Shown: positions 1-6,908 of the stretch, one piece after another
How the letters are laid out: every line of letters begins with the position of its first letter
Position numbering within the stretch: the first letter of the stretch is position 1
Virus record (IMG/VR): IMGVR_UViG_3300010370_000057
Span: 1-48,392 of that record
Length of the DNA stretch: 48,392 bases
Reading direction: 5' to 3' (one strand)
Source: a virus
The notes under the pieces: generated by a model
Databases searched by the model: none
What the model was told of the DNA's origin: nothing
What the model saw: the letters and a program-made list of their open reading frames with translations, nothing else
Position numbers and translations under genes: made by a program

Positions 1-497
<497 letters not shown>

Positions 498-516
498 TAA
501 AAACTTAATAGTTTTT

Positions 517-543
517 AAGACCTCCTTTCGGGGGTCTTTTTTT
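517..543 (+). terminator. Rho-independent terminator after psbA
   Basis: AAGACCTCC (517-525) pairs with GGGGGTCTT (530-538) around a TTTC loop, with one G-T pair, and a run of T continues to 543. It closes psbA transcription, and a promoter -10 element begins two bases later. Confidence 0.9.
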
Positions 544-544
544 A

Positions 545-553
545 TGCTATAAT
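545..553 (+). promoter_or_regulatory. Extended -10 promoter element (TGCTATAAT)
   Basis: TGC-TATAAT lies directly behind the psbA terminator and 31 bases before the endonuclease start at 584. No convincing -35 box is found at 17 bases, so it would rely on the TGn extension. The same TGnTAnnAT form recurs before 7276, 11138, 36598 and 46310. Confidence 0.5.
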
Positions 554-554
554 G

Positions 555-562
555 CATAAATA
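555..562 (+). promoter_or_regulatory. T4-late-like promoter box (CATAAATA)
   Basis: CATAAATA matches the NATAAATA form of cyanomyovirus late promoters and lies 21 bases upstream of the endonuclease ATG. It directly follows the extended -10 element, so the gene could have an early and a late start. In an AT-rich genome the match can arise by chance. Confidence 0.4.
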
Positions 563-583
563 ATAATGCACGAAGAATAAACA

Positions 584-1021
584 ATGCCTAGACCCATTCA
601 GACAATAGGAACAAAAGTTTGTACTACTTGTGGAGTAGAAAAAGATATTACTGAATTTTATTTTAGAGGAGGAAAGTACTCACCTAATAGTCGCAAATCA
701 AAATGCAAAGAATGTGATAAAAAAAGACTTGCAGAAAATCACGACCCCATTAAGTATCGGGAACAGTATCTTAAAAGAATGTATGGTATCACTCAGCAAG
801 ATTATGATGTAATGCTTGCAGAACAAAATAATCAGTGTGCTATTTGCAAAACAACTGAACCTGGTGGTAGACACACGAGTAATTATTTTGTTGTAGACCA
901 CTGCCACAATACTGGTAAAGTAAGAAAATTACTTTGCCATCATTGCAACACCGCATTAGGTCTTGTAGGAGATAATATAGATACATTACAAAAAATGATT
1001 CAATATCTCAATGTCTCATAA
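584..1021 (+). CDS. Endonuclease VII-type (His-Me finger) homing endonuclease
   Basis: The 145-residue protein has an N-terminal zinc knuckle (C13-x2-C16 and C41-x2-C44) and a C-terminal domain like T4 endonuclease VII. That domain has zinc ligands C85, C88, C118 and C121, a central D105-H106 pair in VVDHCHN and a following CNTALG loop. Proteins of this kind next to psbA in cyanophages are free-standing homing endonucleases; F-CphI of phage S-PM2, which acts on psbA, is the known example with an Endo VII motif. Position straight after psbA fits that role, but no psbA intron is visible in this window. A packaging or resolvase role like T4 gp49 is less likely because of the added zinc knuckle and the location. 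Confidence 0.85.
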   Translation: MPRPIQTIGTKVCTTCGVEKDITEFYFRGGKYSPNSRKSKCKECDKKRLAENHDPIKYREQYLKRMYGITQQDYDVMLAEQNNQCAICKTTEPGGRHTSNYFVVDHCHNTGKVRKLLCHHCNTALGLVGDNIDTLQKMIQYLNVS

Positions 1022-1133
1022 TAATCAACATCATCCTATGGAACCCTGGGTAATCTGGGCTGGTGTAGGTATGATGGTATTTACAGTTCTTGTATTTGTT
1101 TTATTCACCCTTGGTCAGATTTATTGGGGATGA
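1011..1133 (+). CDS. Small single-helix membrane peptide (40 aa)
   Basis: A short reading frame that overlaps the last 11 bases of the endonuclease gene. The peptide has a polar, His-rich start (MSHNNQHHPMEPW) and then one hydrophobic helix at about residues 13-36, ending QIYWG. Size and shape recall the one-helix subunits of photosynthetic complexes, and it lies between psbA and psbD, but I see no specific match to a named subunit. Membrane location is inferred from hydrophobicity. It could be a chance frame, although long runs of hydrophobic codons without stops make that less likely. Confidence 0.5.
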   Translation: MSHNNQHHPMEPWVIWAGVGMMVFTVLVFVLFTLGQIYWG

Positions 1134-1164
1134 GTATAACTATTAATGGTTCACAACAAAAAAT

Positions 1165-1725
1165 ATGAAGAAAATAGCAGTATTTGGATCCGCAAGAACT
1201 AATCCAGAATCAGGTTTATATACTGCAGTTGAAAAACTAGGAAAAAATATTGCAGAACAAGGATGGATTGTGGTTACAGGTGGTGGACCTGGAACTATGG
1301 AAGCAGCAAATAAAGGAGCAATGAGTGCTTGTAACGGAGATAAACTTTGTTCTGTTGCTGAAGCAATTTATCTTCCTTTTGAGGAGGGTGTAAATCCTTA
1401 TGTACAAGAATATGAAAAACACCAAACTTTCTATTCAAGACTCAAAACCTTTGCAGATTGTGATGCATTTATTGTAACTCCTGGTGGAATTGGCACACTT
1501 CTTGAAATGGCAATGATTTACCAACTTGTGCAAGTAAATCACATTGATAAGAAACCAATTATCTGTGTTGGTAGAATGTGGAGGACACTCAAACATTGGA
1601 TAGAAGAGGAAATGCTTGATAATGGATTTCTTAATAATGAAGAAATGAAACTAATTCACTATGTGGATAGGTTTTCGGAAGCAACCCATCTTCTCAATGG
1701 ACTGATGAGTAAAAATGCTGATTGA
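1165..1725 (+). CDS. LOG-family nucleotide 5'-monophosphate phosphoribohydrolase-like protein
   Basis: The 186-residue protein has a Rossmann-like start (KKIAVFGSAR), the segment VTGGGPGTMEAANKGA (about 38-53) and the LOG signature TPGGIGTLLEM, with a conserved Arg just before it (YSRLKTFADCDAF). Members of this family remove the base from nucleoside 5'-monophosphates; some release cytokinins and some simply cleave AMP or GMP. Length is typical of the family. The gene stands between psbA and psbD, transcribed with them. A role in nucleotide recycling or in altering a host signal is inference. There is only a weak ribosome site before the ATG. Confidence 0.85.
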   Translation: MKKIAVFGSARTNPESGLYTAVEKLGKNIAEQGWIVVTGGGPGTMEAANKGAMSACNGDKLCSVAEAIYLPFEEGVNPYVQEYEKHQTFYSRLKTFADCDAFIVTPGGIGTLLEMAMIYQLVQVNHIDKKPIICVGRMWRTLKHWIEEEMLDNGFLNNEEMKLIHYVDRFSEATHLLNGLMSKNAD

Positions 1726-1748
1726 TTTAAACTGTGAAGAAGTGTAAA

Positions 1749-1756
1749 CTAAATAA
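1749..1756 (+). promoter_or_regulatory. Late-like box (CTAAATAA)
   Basis: CTAAATAA lies 9 bases before the ATG at 1766. The same octamer precedes 16854, 25882 and 37335. The short distance here weakens it as a promoter for 1766, but it would still serve psbD downstream. Confidence 0.35.
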
Positions 1757-1765
1757 GTCAATATT

Positions 1766-2017
1766 ATGAGAATTCTCATGATTGGTAATTTAGAACCAGA
1801 AGAAAATGTTCTTCCAAAAACTTTTACTCAAACTTCAGACAAACTCTATGAGAAACATGATTATCGACTTGTCTATGAAAATGGTATGAAAAAGGTTTTT
1901 GATAATTATCAAGATCTTTTTTATGAGTGGCATACTTCATCTAAAGATAGTCCTTCTTATGTTGAAGTTTTGGATAAAAAAGTAAAAAAAGACAAAAATA
2001 AAAAAGGATTTAGTTAA
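1766..2017 (+). CDS. Unknown 83-aa protein before psbD
   Basis: I do not recognise this protein. It has a hydrophobic start (MRILMIGNL), an acidic and aromatic middle (NYQDLFYEWH) and a very Lys-rich tail (KKVKKDKNKKGFS). Its stop codon is followed without a gap by the ATG of psbD, so the two are probably translated together. The tail also supplies the purine-rich stretch that acts as the psbD ribosome site. Real coding is supported by the tight junction. Confidence 0.7.
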   Translation: MRILMIGNLEPEENVLPKTFTQTSDKLYEKHDYRLVYENGMKKVFDNYQDLFYEWHTSSKDSPSYVEVLDKKVKKDKNKKGFS

Positions 2018-3079
2018 ATGGTATCTTCAACACTTTCGCAACCAATTACACAAAGGGGGTGGTTCGATGTTCTCGATGATTGGCTTAAGCGTGATAGGTT
2101 TGTTTTTGTCGGTTGGTCTGGCCTTCTCCTTTTCCCTACAGCTTATCTCGCTCTTGGCGGTTGGCTTACAGGAACCACCTTTGCTACCAGTTGGTACACC
2201 CACGGCATTGCGAGTTCATATCTTGAGGGGTGTAACTTTCTTACTGCTGCTGTCAGCACTCCTGCTGATGCTCTCGGACATAGCCTCTTACTCTTATGGG
2301 GTCCTGAAGCTCAGGGAGATTTCGTCCGTTGGATCCAACTTGGGGGACTCTGGACTTTTGTGGCACTACACGGGGCTTTCGCTCTAATCGGTTTCATGCT
2401 TCGTCAGTTTGAGATTGCTCGTCTTGTAGGCATCCGTCCCTACAATGCCATTGCTTTCTCTGGTCCAATTGCTGTATTCGTCAGCGTGTTCCTGATGTAT
2501 CCTCTGGGTCAATCCAGTTGGTTCTTCGCTCCCTCCTTTGGTGTGGCAGCAATCTTCAGATTCCTTCTGTTTCTTCAGGGTTTCCACAACTGGACCCTCA
2601 ACCCCTTCCACATGATGGGAGTTGCTGGTATACTGGGAGGAGCACTGCTCTGTGCTATTCATGGAGCAACTGTAGAGAATACACTTTATGAAGATGGTGA
2701 AAAAGCAAACACTTTCAAAGCATTTGAACCTACACAAGAAGAAGAAACGTATTCAATGGTTACTGCAAACCGCTACTGGTCGCAAATCTTTGGTATTGCT
2801 TTCAGTAATAAGCGTTGGCTTCATTTCTTCATGCTTTTCGTTCCCGTTATGGGTCTCTGGACTTCTTCTATCGGTATTATTGGTCTTGCTCTTAACCTTA
2901 GAGCTTACGACTTTGTAAGTCAGGAGATTCGTGCTGCTGAAGACCCTGAGTTTGAAACGTTCTACACTAAGAACATTCTGTTGAATGAAGGTCTTCGTGC
3001 TTGGATGGCACCAGTAGACCAACCTCATGAGAACTTTGTGTTCCCCGAGGAAGTCTTGCCTAGAGGTAATGCTCTCTGA
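2018..3079 (+). CDS. psbD: Photosystem II D2 protein
   Basis: Full-length D2 at 353 residues, one more than the usual cyanobacterial 352, so conserved residues are shifted by one. Visible are the redox tyrosine (Y161), the chlorophyll ligand H198 in NPFHMMG, and the iron ligands H215 and H269. D2 forms the reaction-centre heterodimer with D1 and holds plastoquinone QA. The start is fixed by the stop of the previous gene ending at 2017. G+C is higher than in the flanking small genes, as for psbA, consistent with host origin and strong expression. A terminator follows. Carrying both psbA and psbD is common in phages of Synechococcus. Confidence 0.98.
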   Translation: MVSSTLSQPITQRGWFDVLDDWLKRDRFVFVGWSGLLLFPTAYLALGGWLTGTTFATSWYTHGIASSYLEGCNFLTAAVSTPADALGHSLLLLWGPEAQGDFVRWIQLGGLWTFVALHGAFALIGFMLRQFEIARLVGIRPYNAIAFSGPIAVFVSVFLMYPLGQSSWFFAPSFGVAAIFRFLLFLQGFHNWTLNPFHMMGVAGILGGALLCAIHGATVENTLYEDGEKANTFKAFEPTQEEETYSMVTANRYWSQIFGIAFSNKRWLHFFMLFVPVMGLWTSSIGIIGLALNLRAYDFVSQEIRAAEDPEFETFYTKNILLNEGLRAWMAPVDQPHENFVFPEEVLPRGNAL

Positions 3080-3086
3080 TATACTT

Positions 3087-3108
3087 GGAGGGGAAACCCT
3101 CCTTTTTT
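3087..3108 (+). terminator. Rho-independent terminator after psbD
   Basis: GGAGGG (3087-3092) pairs with CCCTCC (3097-3102) around a GAAA tetraloop, followed by six T. A small reading frame starts two bases after the T run. Confidence 0.9.
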
Positions 3109-3109
3109 A

Positions 3110-3232
3110 ATGATTACTTCAGAAACTTCTTATAAACTTGCGGAAATTATTAGGGATACCTGGCCTCAACTTTACAGACCACCAAAAAAAGATTACAATA
3201 CAAAAAAGAATTCAAAAAATGAAAAAATATAA
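3110..3232 (+). CDS. Small unknown peptide (40 aa)
   Basis: The ATG at 3110 follows the psbD terminator and opens a 40-codon frame: MITSETSYKLAEIIRDTWPQ, then a basic tail rich in Lys and Asn. It overlaps the start of the next gene (ATG 3219) by 14 bases. The amphipathic N-terminal half looks like real protein, but there is no ribosome site because the terminator occupies that place, so expression would be leaderless or through readthrough. Function unknown. Confidence 0.4.
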   Translation: MITSETSYKLAEIIRDTWPQLYRPPKKDYNTKKNSKNEKI

Positions 3233-3515
3233 TGAAGAATATTTTTCAGTAGTTGAAATTGGGACTGGAAGAAAAATTGCTGACTGTGGGGATGAACTCG
3301 ATGCTCTTTCTTTGGTTGCCTTTGATTCAAAAAATAGAACTATTGTTAGAAATAAATTTCTAATGAGTCCAGTAATTGACATAGAAATTCCAAAGTCACT
3401 TCCAACTAATCAAATAGTTACAACTACTAATAGTGAATTTGATGAATTTTTTTCTGTAGAATCTAATCGGCAAATTGAACTTCCAGAAGGACAAGGAAGA
3501 CCAATTGTTGTATGA
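3219..3515 (+). CDS. Unknown 98-aa protein
   Basis: The open frame extends upstream to a TTG at 3138, but the ATG at 3219 is preferred because the upstream part overlaps another frame. The protein begins MKKYNEEYFSVVEIG, has a β-rich middle and ends in an acidic segment (EFDEFFSVESNRQIELPEG). No known domain is recognised. The stop overlaps the ATG of the next gene (ATGA at 3512-3515), which supports an operon of small genes. Confidence 0.65.
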   Translation: MKKYNEEYFSVVEIGTGRKIADCGDELDALSLVAFDSKNRTIVRNKFLMSPVIDIEIPKSLPTNQIVTTTNSEFDEFFSVESNRQIELPEGQGRPIVV

Positions 3516-3724
3516 ATTACCGAAAAAAGAAACAATCAGAAAATCAAAAAAAGAAAAGGATGTATACACCTGAAGGATACCTTAAAGATCCCCCAGATGC
3601 AAAGTGTCCCTATTGTGGTGAAACAAAAAAATCATGTTCTCATATAGATAGTTTGAGTCGTGCTTGGGCAAGATCTGCCTGTGCGAAAAAACACAACACA
3701 GAAACTAAAAATGGCAAAACATAG
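3512..3724 (+). CDS. CxxC zinc-finger-like mini-protein, copy 1
   Basis: A 70-residue basic protein with a Lys-rich start and the core GYLKDPPDAKCPYCGETKK, followed by a Cys (KSCSH) and AWARSACAKK. The two CxxC cysteines and the later Cys/His residues could bind one zinc. The next gene encodes a clear paralog. The ATG overlaps the previous stop, and an internal Met before YTPEGYL is a possible later start. The CPYCGE motif also recalls rubredoxin-type knuckles. Function unknown. Confidence 0.7.
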   Translation: MNYRKKKQSENQKKKRMYTPEGYLKDPPDAKCPYCGETKKSCSHIDSLSRAWARSACAKKHNTETKNGKT

Positions 3725-3881
3725 TTTAATCCCAAATGGGTATTTTAATGACCCTCCAGGGACAAAATGCCCATACTGCGGAGAAACTAATAAAATATGC
3801 TCTTATACCAATGGGGTAAATCGAGCATGGGGAAGAATGATTTGCGAAAAGAAAATGAAACAGAAAAAGACTGATATATAA
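3711..3881 (+). CDS. CxxC zinc-finger-like mini-protein, copy 2
   Basis: A 56-residue paralog of the preceding protein. It shares GYxxDPPxxKCPYCGET, a single Cys after that, AWxR and CxKK in the same order. The frame is open from a GTG at 3660, but the ATG at 3711 aligns with the conserved part and overlaps the end of copy 1. The pair looks like a tandem duplication that has diverged at most other positions. Function unknown; zinc binding is inferred from the cysteines. Confidence 0.7.
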   Translation: MAKHSLIPNGYFNDPPGTKCPYCGETNKICSYTNGVNRAWGRMICEKKMKQKKTDI

Positions 3882-3921
3882 TTATGTGTTAGATGTTTTT
3901 TATGAATAATAAAAAACCATA

Positions 3922-3955
3922 AAATGCCCCTTGCACTTTTGTGTTTGGGGCATTT
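3922..3955 (+). terminator. Hairpin terminator
   Basis: AAATGCCCC (3922-3930) pairs with GGGGCATTT (3947-3955), with an inner CAC/GTG pairing (3934-3936 with 3941-3943). The T run after it is short, so termination may be weak. A TATAAT follows five bases later. Confidence 0.6.
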
Positions 3956-3959
3956 GCTG

Positions 3960-3965
3960 TATAAT
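3960..3965 (+). promoter_or_regulatory. -10 promoter element (TATAAT)
   Basis: A perfect TATAAT just after the hairpin and 19 bases before the oxygenase ATG at 3985. No good -35 box is seen at 16-18 bases. Confidence 0.4.
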
Positions 3966-3984
3966 AGTACAATTCGATTTTAAT

Positions 3985-4593
3985 ATGGAAAAGGATTTTA
4001 ATATTTTTAAATCAGACATTAGAGATTTTATTGGTGTATTTGACACTGATTTTGATTGTAGTGAATTTATTGACTACTTTAAACTTCTAAAAGAATCAAA
4101 TCTTACATTTAAACGGGAATATGATTCTAGAAAAAATAATGTTTTAGATGAGGTTTTGTTCGTTGGGACTGAATCCTATAGAGTTAATACTGACATTAAA
4201 ATATTAAAAGAATATAATGACTTAATTAATTATTGTTTAAAAGAGTATGCTAAACAATACCAAGTATTGTTTGACATTGATTGTGTGCAGTATACTGTCA
4301 ATATACAACGAACAGAAAAGTCTCAAGGATTTCACAATTTTCATTTTGAAAAGTCAAATAATGTATTATCATACACAAGACATCTGACAACAATGGTTTA
4401 TCTAAATGATGTGTTGGATGGAGGAGAAACTGAATTTTTATACCAGAGCAGAAGAATTAAACCAAGAGCAGGAAGAGTAGTAATTTTTCCAGTTCAATGG
4501 ACACATACTCATCGAGGCAACCCTCCTTTATCTGGTGAAAAGTATATTGCTACAAGTTGGCTTCATTTAAACGACACCAATCTACAAGAGTAA
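3985..4593 (+). CDS. 2OG-Fe(II) oxygenase (prolyl-4-hydroxylase type)
   Basis: A 202-residue protein with the double-stranded β-helix pattern of 2-oxoglutarate and iron dependent oxygenases. The iron ligands are probably H120 and E122 (HFE, in place of the usual HxD) and a distal His, H174 or H176 in QWTHTHRG. K186 is placed to bind 2-oxoglutarate, and LDGGETEFLY is a family signature. The frame continues upstream to a TTG at 3931, but that part covers the terminator and the TATAAT, so the ATG at 3985 is used. Such oxygenases are very common in cyanophages; their substrate is unknown. Confidence 0.85.
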   Translation: MEKDFNIFKSDIRDFIGVFDTDFDCSEFIDYFKLLKESNLTFKREYDSRKNNVLDEVLFVGTESYRVNTDIKILKEYNDLINYCLKEYAKQYQVLFDIDCVQYTVNIQRTEKSQGFHNFHFEKSNNVLSYTRHLTTMVYLNDVLDGGETEFLYQSRRIKPRAGRVVIFPVQWTHTHRGNPPLSGEKYIATSWLHLNDTNLQE

Positions 4594-4599
4594 GAATTT

Positions 4600-4980
4600 A
4601 TGGAAATTTTAAATTCACCACAAGACTTTTTGTATCATTTGCATACATGTTCACCAAATGAAGCAAAGAAAATGTGGAGGAATTCTATAAAAGAAAAATG
4701 GAATCATCAATGTGCTTATTGTGGAACAAAAACAGAAGAATTATCAATTGATCATATTGTTCCGCAGTCTCAAGGTGGAAATGACCACATAACTAACGTC
4801 CTGTGTTGTTGTGTAAAATGCAACAGGTCAAAAGGGCATGAGCAATGGGAGCAGTGGTTTTCTAGACAAAAATTCTTTACAGAGGAAAGATATAGTGCTA
4901 TAATAAGTTGGCAAAGACAACTTTTAACTCAAAATTTAAATTTATACAAATACAAACCTAGAAGGAATAGAGTTTTATGA
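4600..4980 (+). CDS. HNH endonuclease
   Basis: A 126-residue protein with a standard HNH core: zinc cysteines C38 and C41 (CAYC), the D51-H52 pair in SIDHIVPQSQGG, an Asn in the following helix (HITNVL), and a second CxxC (CVKC, 71-74) then NRSKG. It is a small free-standing nuclease, probably a selfish homing gene, placed before the glutaredoxin gene. The stop overlaps the glutaredoxin ATG (ATGA at 4977-4980). No target site or intron is evident next to it. Confidence 0.9.
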   Translation: MEILNSPQDFLYHLHTCSPNEAKKMWRNSIKEKWNHQCAYCGTKTEELSIDHIVPQSQGGNDHITNVLCCCVKCNRSKGHEQWEQWFSRQKFFTEERYSAIISWQRQLLTQNLNLYKYKPRRNRVL

Positions 4981-5213
4981 ATATAACTGTTTATAGCAGA
5001 AGTGGTTGCCCATACTGCGATAAAATTAAATCAGTATTTGAACAAAGAAATATTGAGTATACTTTACGTGAACTCGATGTTGATTTTGTTCGTGATGAGT
5101 TTTATGAGGAATTTGGTGTCGGTGCAACTTTCCCACAAGTGATTTTAGATGAAAAGAAACTTGGGGGTTGTACTGATACGGTAAAATATATGGTAGAAAA
5201 TCAATTAATTTAA
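4977..5213 (+). CDS. nrdC: Glutaredoxin
   Basis: A 78-residue glutaredoxin with the CPYC redox site (C11 and C14), the cis-Pro loop TFPQ (51-54) and the GGCTD glutathione-binding turn (63-67). It would supply electrons to ribonucleotide reductase and other thiol enzymes in the cytoplasm. T4 carries an equivalent small redoxin called nrdC, hence the symbol. It is translationally coupled to the HNH gene by a 4-base overlap. Confidence 0.9.
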   Translation: MNITVYSRSGCPYCDKIKSVFEQRNIEYTLRELDVDFVRDEFYEEFGVGATFPQVILDEKKLGGCTDTVKYMVENQLI

Positions 5214-5396
5214 ATGTGTCCCATAAATAATTCAGAGCATCTCGATATTAATAGAGGTGTTGAGTTACTACTTCGAAAAAGGAGGGAAAAAGAAAGTCCA
5301 AAAATTAAACAGAAAAAGTTTAGTTTTTGTAAGACGGTTTCTCTCCTAAAGAGAGAAATATCAATAGATTTAAATTTTTCTATAATTGAAAAGTAA
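5214..5396 (+). CDS. Small basic unknown protein (60 aa)
   Basis: The ATG follows the glutaredoxin stop without a gap. The protein is strongly basic (LLLRKRREKESPKIKQKK) and has two cysteines, but no domain is recognised. Its 3' half contains an 8-bp hairpin (TTTCTCTC 5338-5345 with GAGAGAAA 5351-5358) and a TATAAT at 5381-5386 that might serve the next gene. Abutting start and stop support coding; sequence character alone does not. Confidence 0.5.
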   Translation: MCPINNSEHLDINRGVELLLRKRREKESPKIKQKKFSFCKTVSLLKREISIDLNFSIIEK

Positions 5397-5418
5397 TAGT
5401 TCTCTCGGAGGAATAACA

Positions 5419-5646
5419 ATGTTAGCAGCAGAACTCACAATTTTTTCTTTAGTTTCTGTTTTATTTTTATTGGTAGGTGGAGTAATTGGTTGGCTAACAA
5501 AACAGCATGTGTATAGTACGCAGCAGATGCAAGTATATACACACCCAGAAATGTTCGATAACAATGGAAATATTATTCCAGATGAAATAATAGCAGTACG
5601 ATTTGAAAATGACCATGACTACGACGAAGACGAAGACGAAGACTGA
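5419..5646 (+). CDS. Small membrane protein with acidic tail (75 aa)
   Basis: The ATG at 5419 has a good ribosome site (CGGAGGA at 5406-5412), so it is preferred to a TTG at 5386. Residues 4-26 form one hydrophobic segment ending GGVIGWL. The rest is polar and ends in a run of Asp and Glu (DYDEDEDED). It is probably an inner-membrane protein with a cytoplasmic acidic tail. The acid-rich end overlaps the start of the next gene by 38 bases in another frame. Confidence 0.75.
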   Translation: MLAAELTIFSLVSVLFLLVGGVIGWLTKQHVYSTQQMQVYTHPEMFDNNGNIIPDEIIAVRFENDHDYDEDEDED

Positions 5647-6181
5647 ACCAAAAGCAATAAAATTGCCCCCAAAACCATTTGCTTTTGAAGTCCTTCAACT
5701 TGTTTCTAAACAAAGAAGCAATGCAAAAAAGGTAGAAATTCTTAAAGAATATGAACATGATTCTTTGAAGGCAATTTTTATTTGGAATTTTGATGAATCT
5801 ATAATTTCGATGCTGCCTCCTGGGGAAGTTCCATATTTTGGAGACAATGACTTCAAAACATCGACCATGACCGAAAGGATTCAACAGGCAGTTGATACTA
5901 TGGATGATTTGAGTTCTAGTTCTATTGGGGCATCAGACCAGAAGCATACTGCAATTAGGACTGAGTACACCAAGTTTTATAATTTTATTAAAGGTGGAAA
6001 TGATTCATTAAGTTCACTAAGAAGAGAAAATATTTTTATTAATCTCTTAGAAGGAATGCATCCACTAGAAGCAGAAATTATCTGCCTATGCAAAGATAAA
6101 AGACTTCAAGAAAAGTATAAAATTACTAAAGAGATAGTATCTCAAGCATATCCTGATATTACTTGGGGTGGACGTAGCTAA
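5609..6181 (+). CDS. Conserved cyanophage protein, possibly DUF6433 family
   Basis: About 190 residues: a Thr/Lys-rich start, then PFAFEVLQLVSKQRSNAKKV and IFIWNFDESIISMLPPGEVPY, and a helical C-terminal part (ENIFINLLEGMHPLEAEIIC) ending WGGRS. The pattern resembles the DUF6433 family of T4-like phages as I remember it; function is not known. The ATG at 5609 is chosen, with 5615 as an alternative and a TTG at 5603. The TAA overlaps the next ATG by one base (TAATG). A nucleic-acid role is only a guess from its position among nucleotide and replication genes. Confidence 0.75.
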   Translation: MTMTTTKTKTKTEPKAIKLPPKPFAFEVLQLVSKQRSNAKKVEILKEYEHDSLKAIFIWNFDESIISMLPPGEVPYFGDNDFKTSTMTERIQQAVDTMDDLSSSSIGASDQKHTAIRTEYTKFYNFIKGGNDSLSSLRRENIFINLLEGMHPLEAEIICLCKDKRLQEKYKITKEIVSQAYPDITWGGRS

Positions 6182-6438
6182 TGAAAGTACTCCATCAGGA
6201 TTGCAATCCAGAAGTAGCAAATGATAGGAGTTTGCCTTGTAACGCATATCTTGTTAGTTACATTGATGGTGAAGTAAAAAAGTATGATCTTGTATTGGCA
6301 AATAAAAAAGTAGAAATCTTTGATTACTACTGGGATAGATACAGGGAAGGATTGTTATCATTTAAACAATCTGAAGGAAGGGTAAATCCAAAACTTTGGG
6401 GAATTGAATCAAAGGTTTCTGATAAAAGAAAAAAATGA
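6181..6438 (+). CDS. Unknown 85-aa protein
   Basis: Starts on the last base of the previous stop and ends in an ATGA overlap with the next gene, so it sits inside a coupled run of three genes. The protein has AYLVSYIDGEVKKYDLV, then an aromatic segment (FDYYWDRYREGL), KLWGIES and a basic tail. It is probably a small soluble protein. Not recognised. Confidence 0.7.
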   Translation: MKVLHQDCNPEVANDRSLPCNAYLVSYIDGEVKKYDLVLANKKVEIFDYYWDRYREGLLSFKQSEGRVNPKLWGIESKVSDKRKK

Positions 6439-6620
6439 AAGAAAAGTTTGAAGATGTTCTCAGACGAGAACTTAAAAAAGAATTTGAACATCAAATGAAT
6501 GTTCAAATAAACCAATCAGAACTTAAAAAAGTAATAAAAGAATATAAAAAAATTAAAAAATTCCAAAAGACTCCATTGTATGAAGTCATGCAAATGGATA
6601 AAAAAGAAAAAAATAGTTAA
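6435..6620 (+). CDS. Small Lys-rich helical protein (61 aa)
   Basis: Overlaps the previous stop by four bases. The sequence is highly charged and helical (KEKFEDVLRRELKKEFEHQM), with no hydrophobic core and a basic C-terminus. Function unknown. It is the last gene before the regulatory stretch that begins at 6621. Confidence 0.6.
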   Translation: MKEKFEDVLRRELKKEFEHQMNVQINQSELKKVIKEYKKIKKFQKTPLYEVMQMDKKEKNS

Positions 6621-6648
6621 TATTTTGTAAAATATTATACAAAAATGA

Positions 6649-6677
6649 TTGACTATATAGGATGAATGGGGTAAAAT
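6649..6677 (+). promoter_or_regulatory. Promoter in front of the aptamer RNA
   Basis: TTGACT (6649-6654), a 17-bp spacer and TAAAAT (6672-6677) form a good σ70-type promoter. Transcription would begin near 6684, only a few bases before the aptamer starts at 6688, so the RNA would carry the aptamer at its 5' end. Confidence 0.6.
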
Positions 6678-6687
6678 AAACCCCTAA

Positions 6688-6737
6688 CGTTCATCCTATT
6701 TAAAATCAATAGGACGGAAGTAAGCCGACTCGGAACG
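6688..6737 (+). ncRNA. Probable glutamine-riboswitch aptamer (glnA / Downstream-peptide type)
   Basis: CGTTC (6688-6692) can pair with GAACG (6733-6737) as closing stem P1. TCCTATT (6694-6700) pairs with AATAGGA (6708-6714) as P2. The strand after P2 reads CGGAAGTAAGCC, very close to the conserved GGACGGAAGTAGG core that I know from glnA and Downstream-peptide RNAs, the glutamine-binding aptamers of cyanobacteria and cyanophages. A short peptide gene follows at 6750, as expected for the Downstream-peptide class. The 3' end (TCGGAACGG) departs from the usual GAAGGAACGC, but that exact string occurs at 6907-6916. Ligand binding is inferred from similarity. Confidence 0.6.
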
Positions 6738-6749
6738 GATCGTTCATCT

Positions 6750-6908
6750 ATGGAATCTCTAATTTTGACTTGTCTTCAAGCACAGTTAATTGTTGGGAGA
6801 ATTAATGCCCATAGTCTACCAAAACAAATTAGAAATGATTTGATTTGGGAAGTAAAGCAACTATCTCCAAAGGAGTGTAAGTTACCCATAGACGCAAAAG
6901 CCGACTGA
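6750..6908 (+). CDS. Small cyanophage peptide after aptamer (52 aa)
   Basis: The frame begins 13 bases after the aptamer: MESLILTCLQAQLIVGRINA, then a charged helix (RNDLIWEVKQLSPKE) and a short polar tail. Its only ribosome-site-like sequence, GGAACGGA, lies in the 3' strand of aptamer stem P1, so folding of the aptamer could control its translation. The stop codon lies inside the second GCCGACTGAAGGAACGC element. Probably soluble and helical. No function is known to me. Confidence 0.65.
   Translation: MESLILTCLQAQLIVGRINAHSLPKQIRNDLIWEVKQLSPKECKLPIDAKAD

Noticed and set aside
1090-1145. TTGGTC ... TATAAC as promoter for the LOG-like gene
   Set aside because: 18-bp spacing and weak boxes; cannot be separated from background.
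2067-2387. 106-codon plus-strand frame inside psbD
   Set aside because: It lies in another frame within the fully conserved D2 gene and its Leu/Ser-rich product is a shift artefact.
3931-3984. Upstream extension of the 2OG oxygenase to a TTG
   Set aside because: It would translate through the terminator hairpin and the TATAAT, and the extension has no family match.
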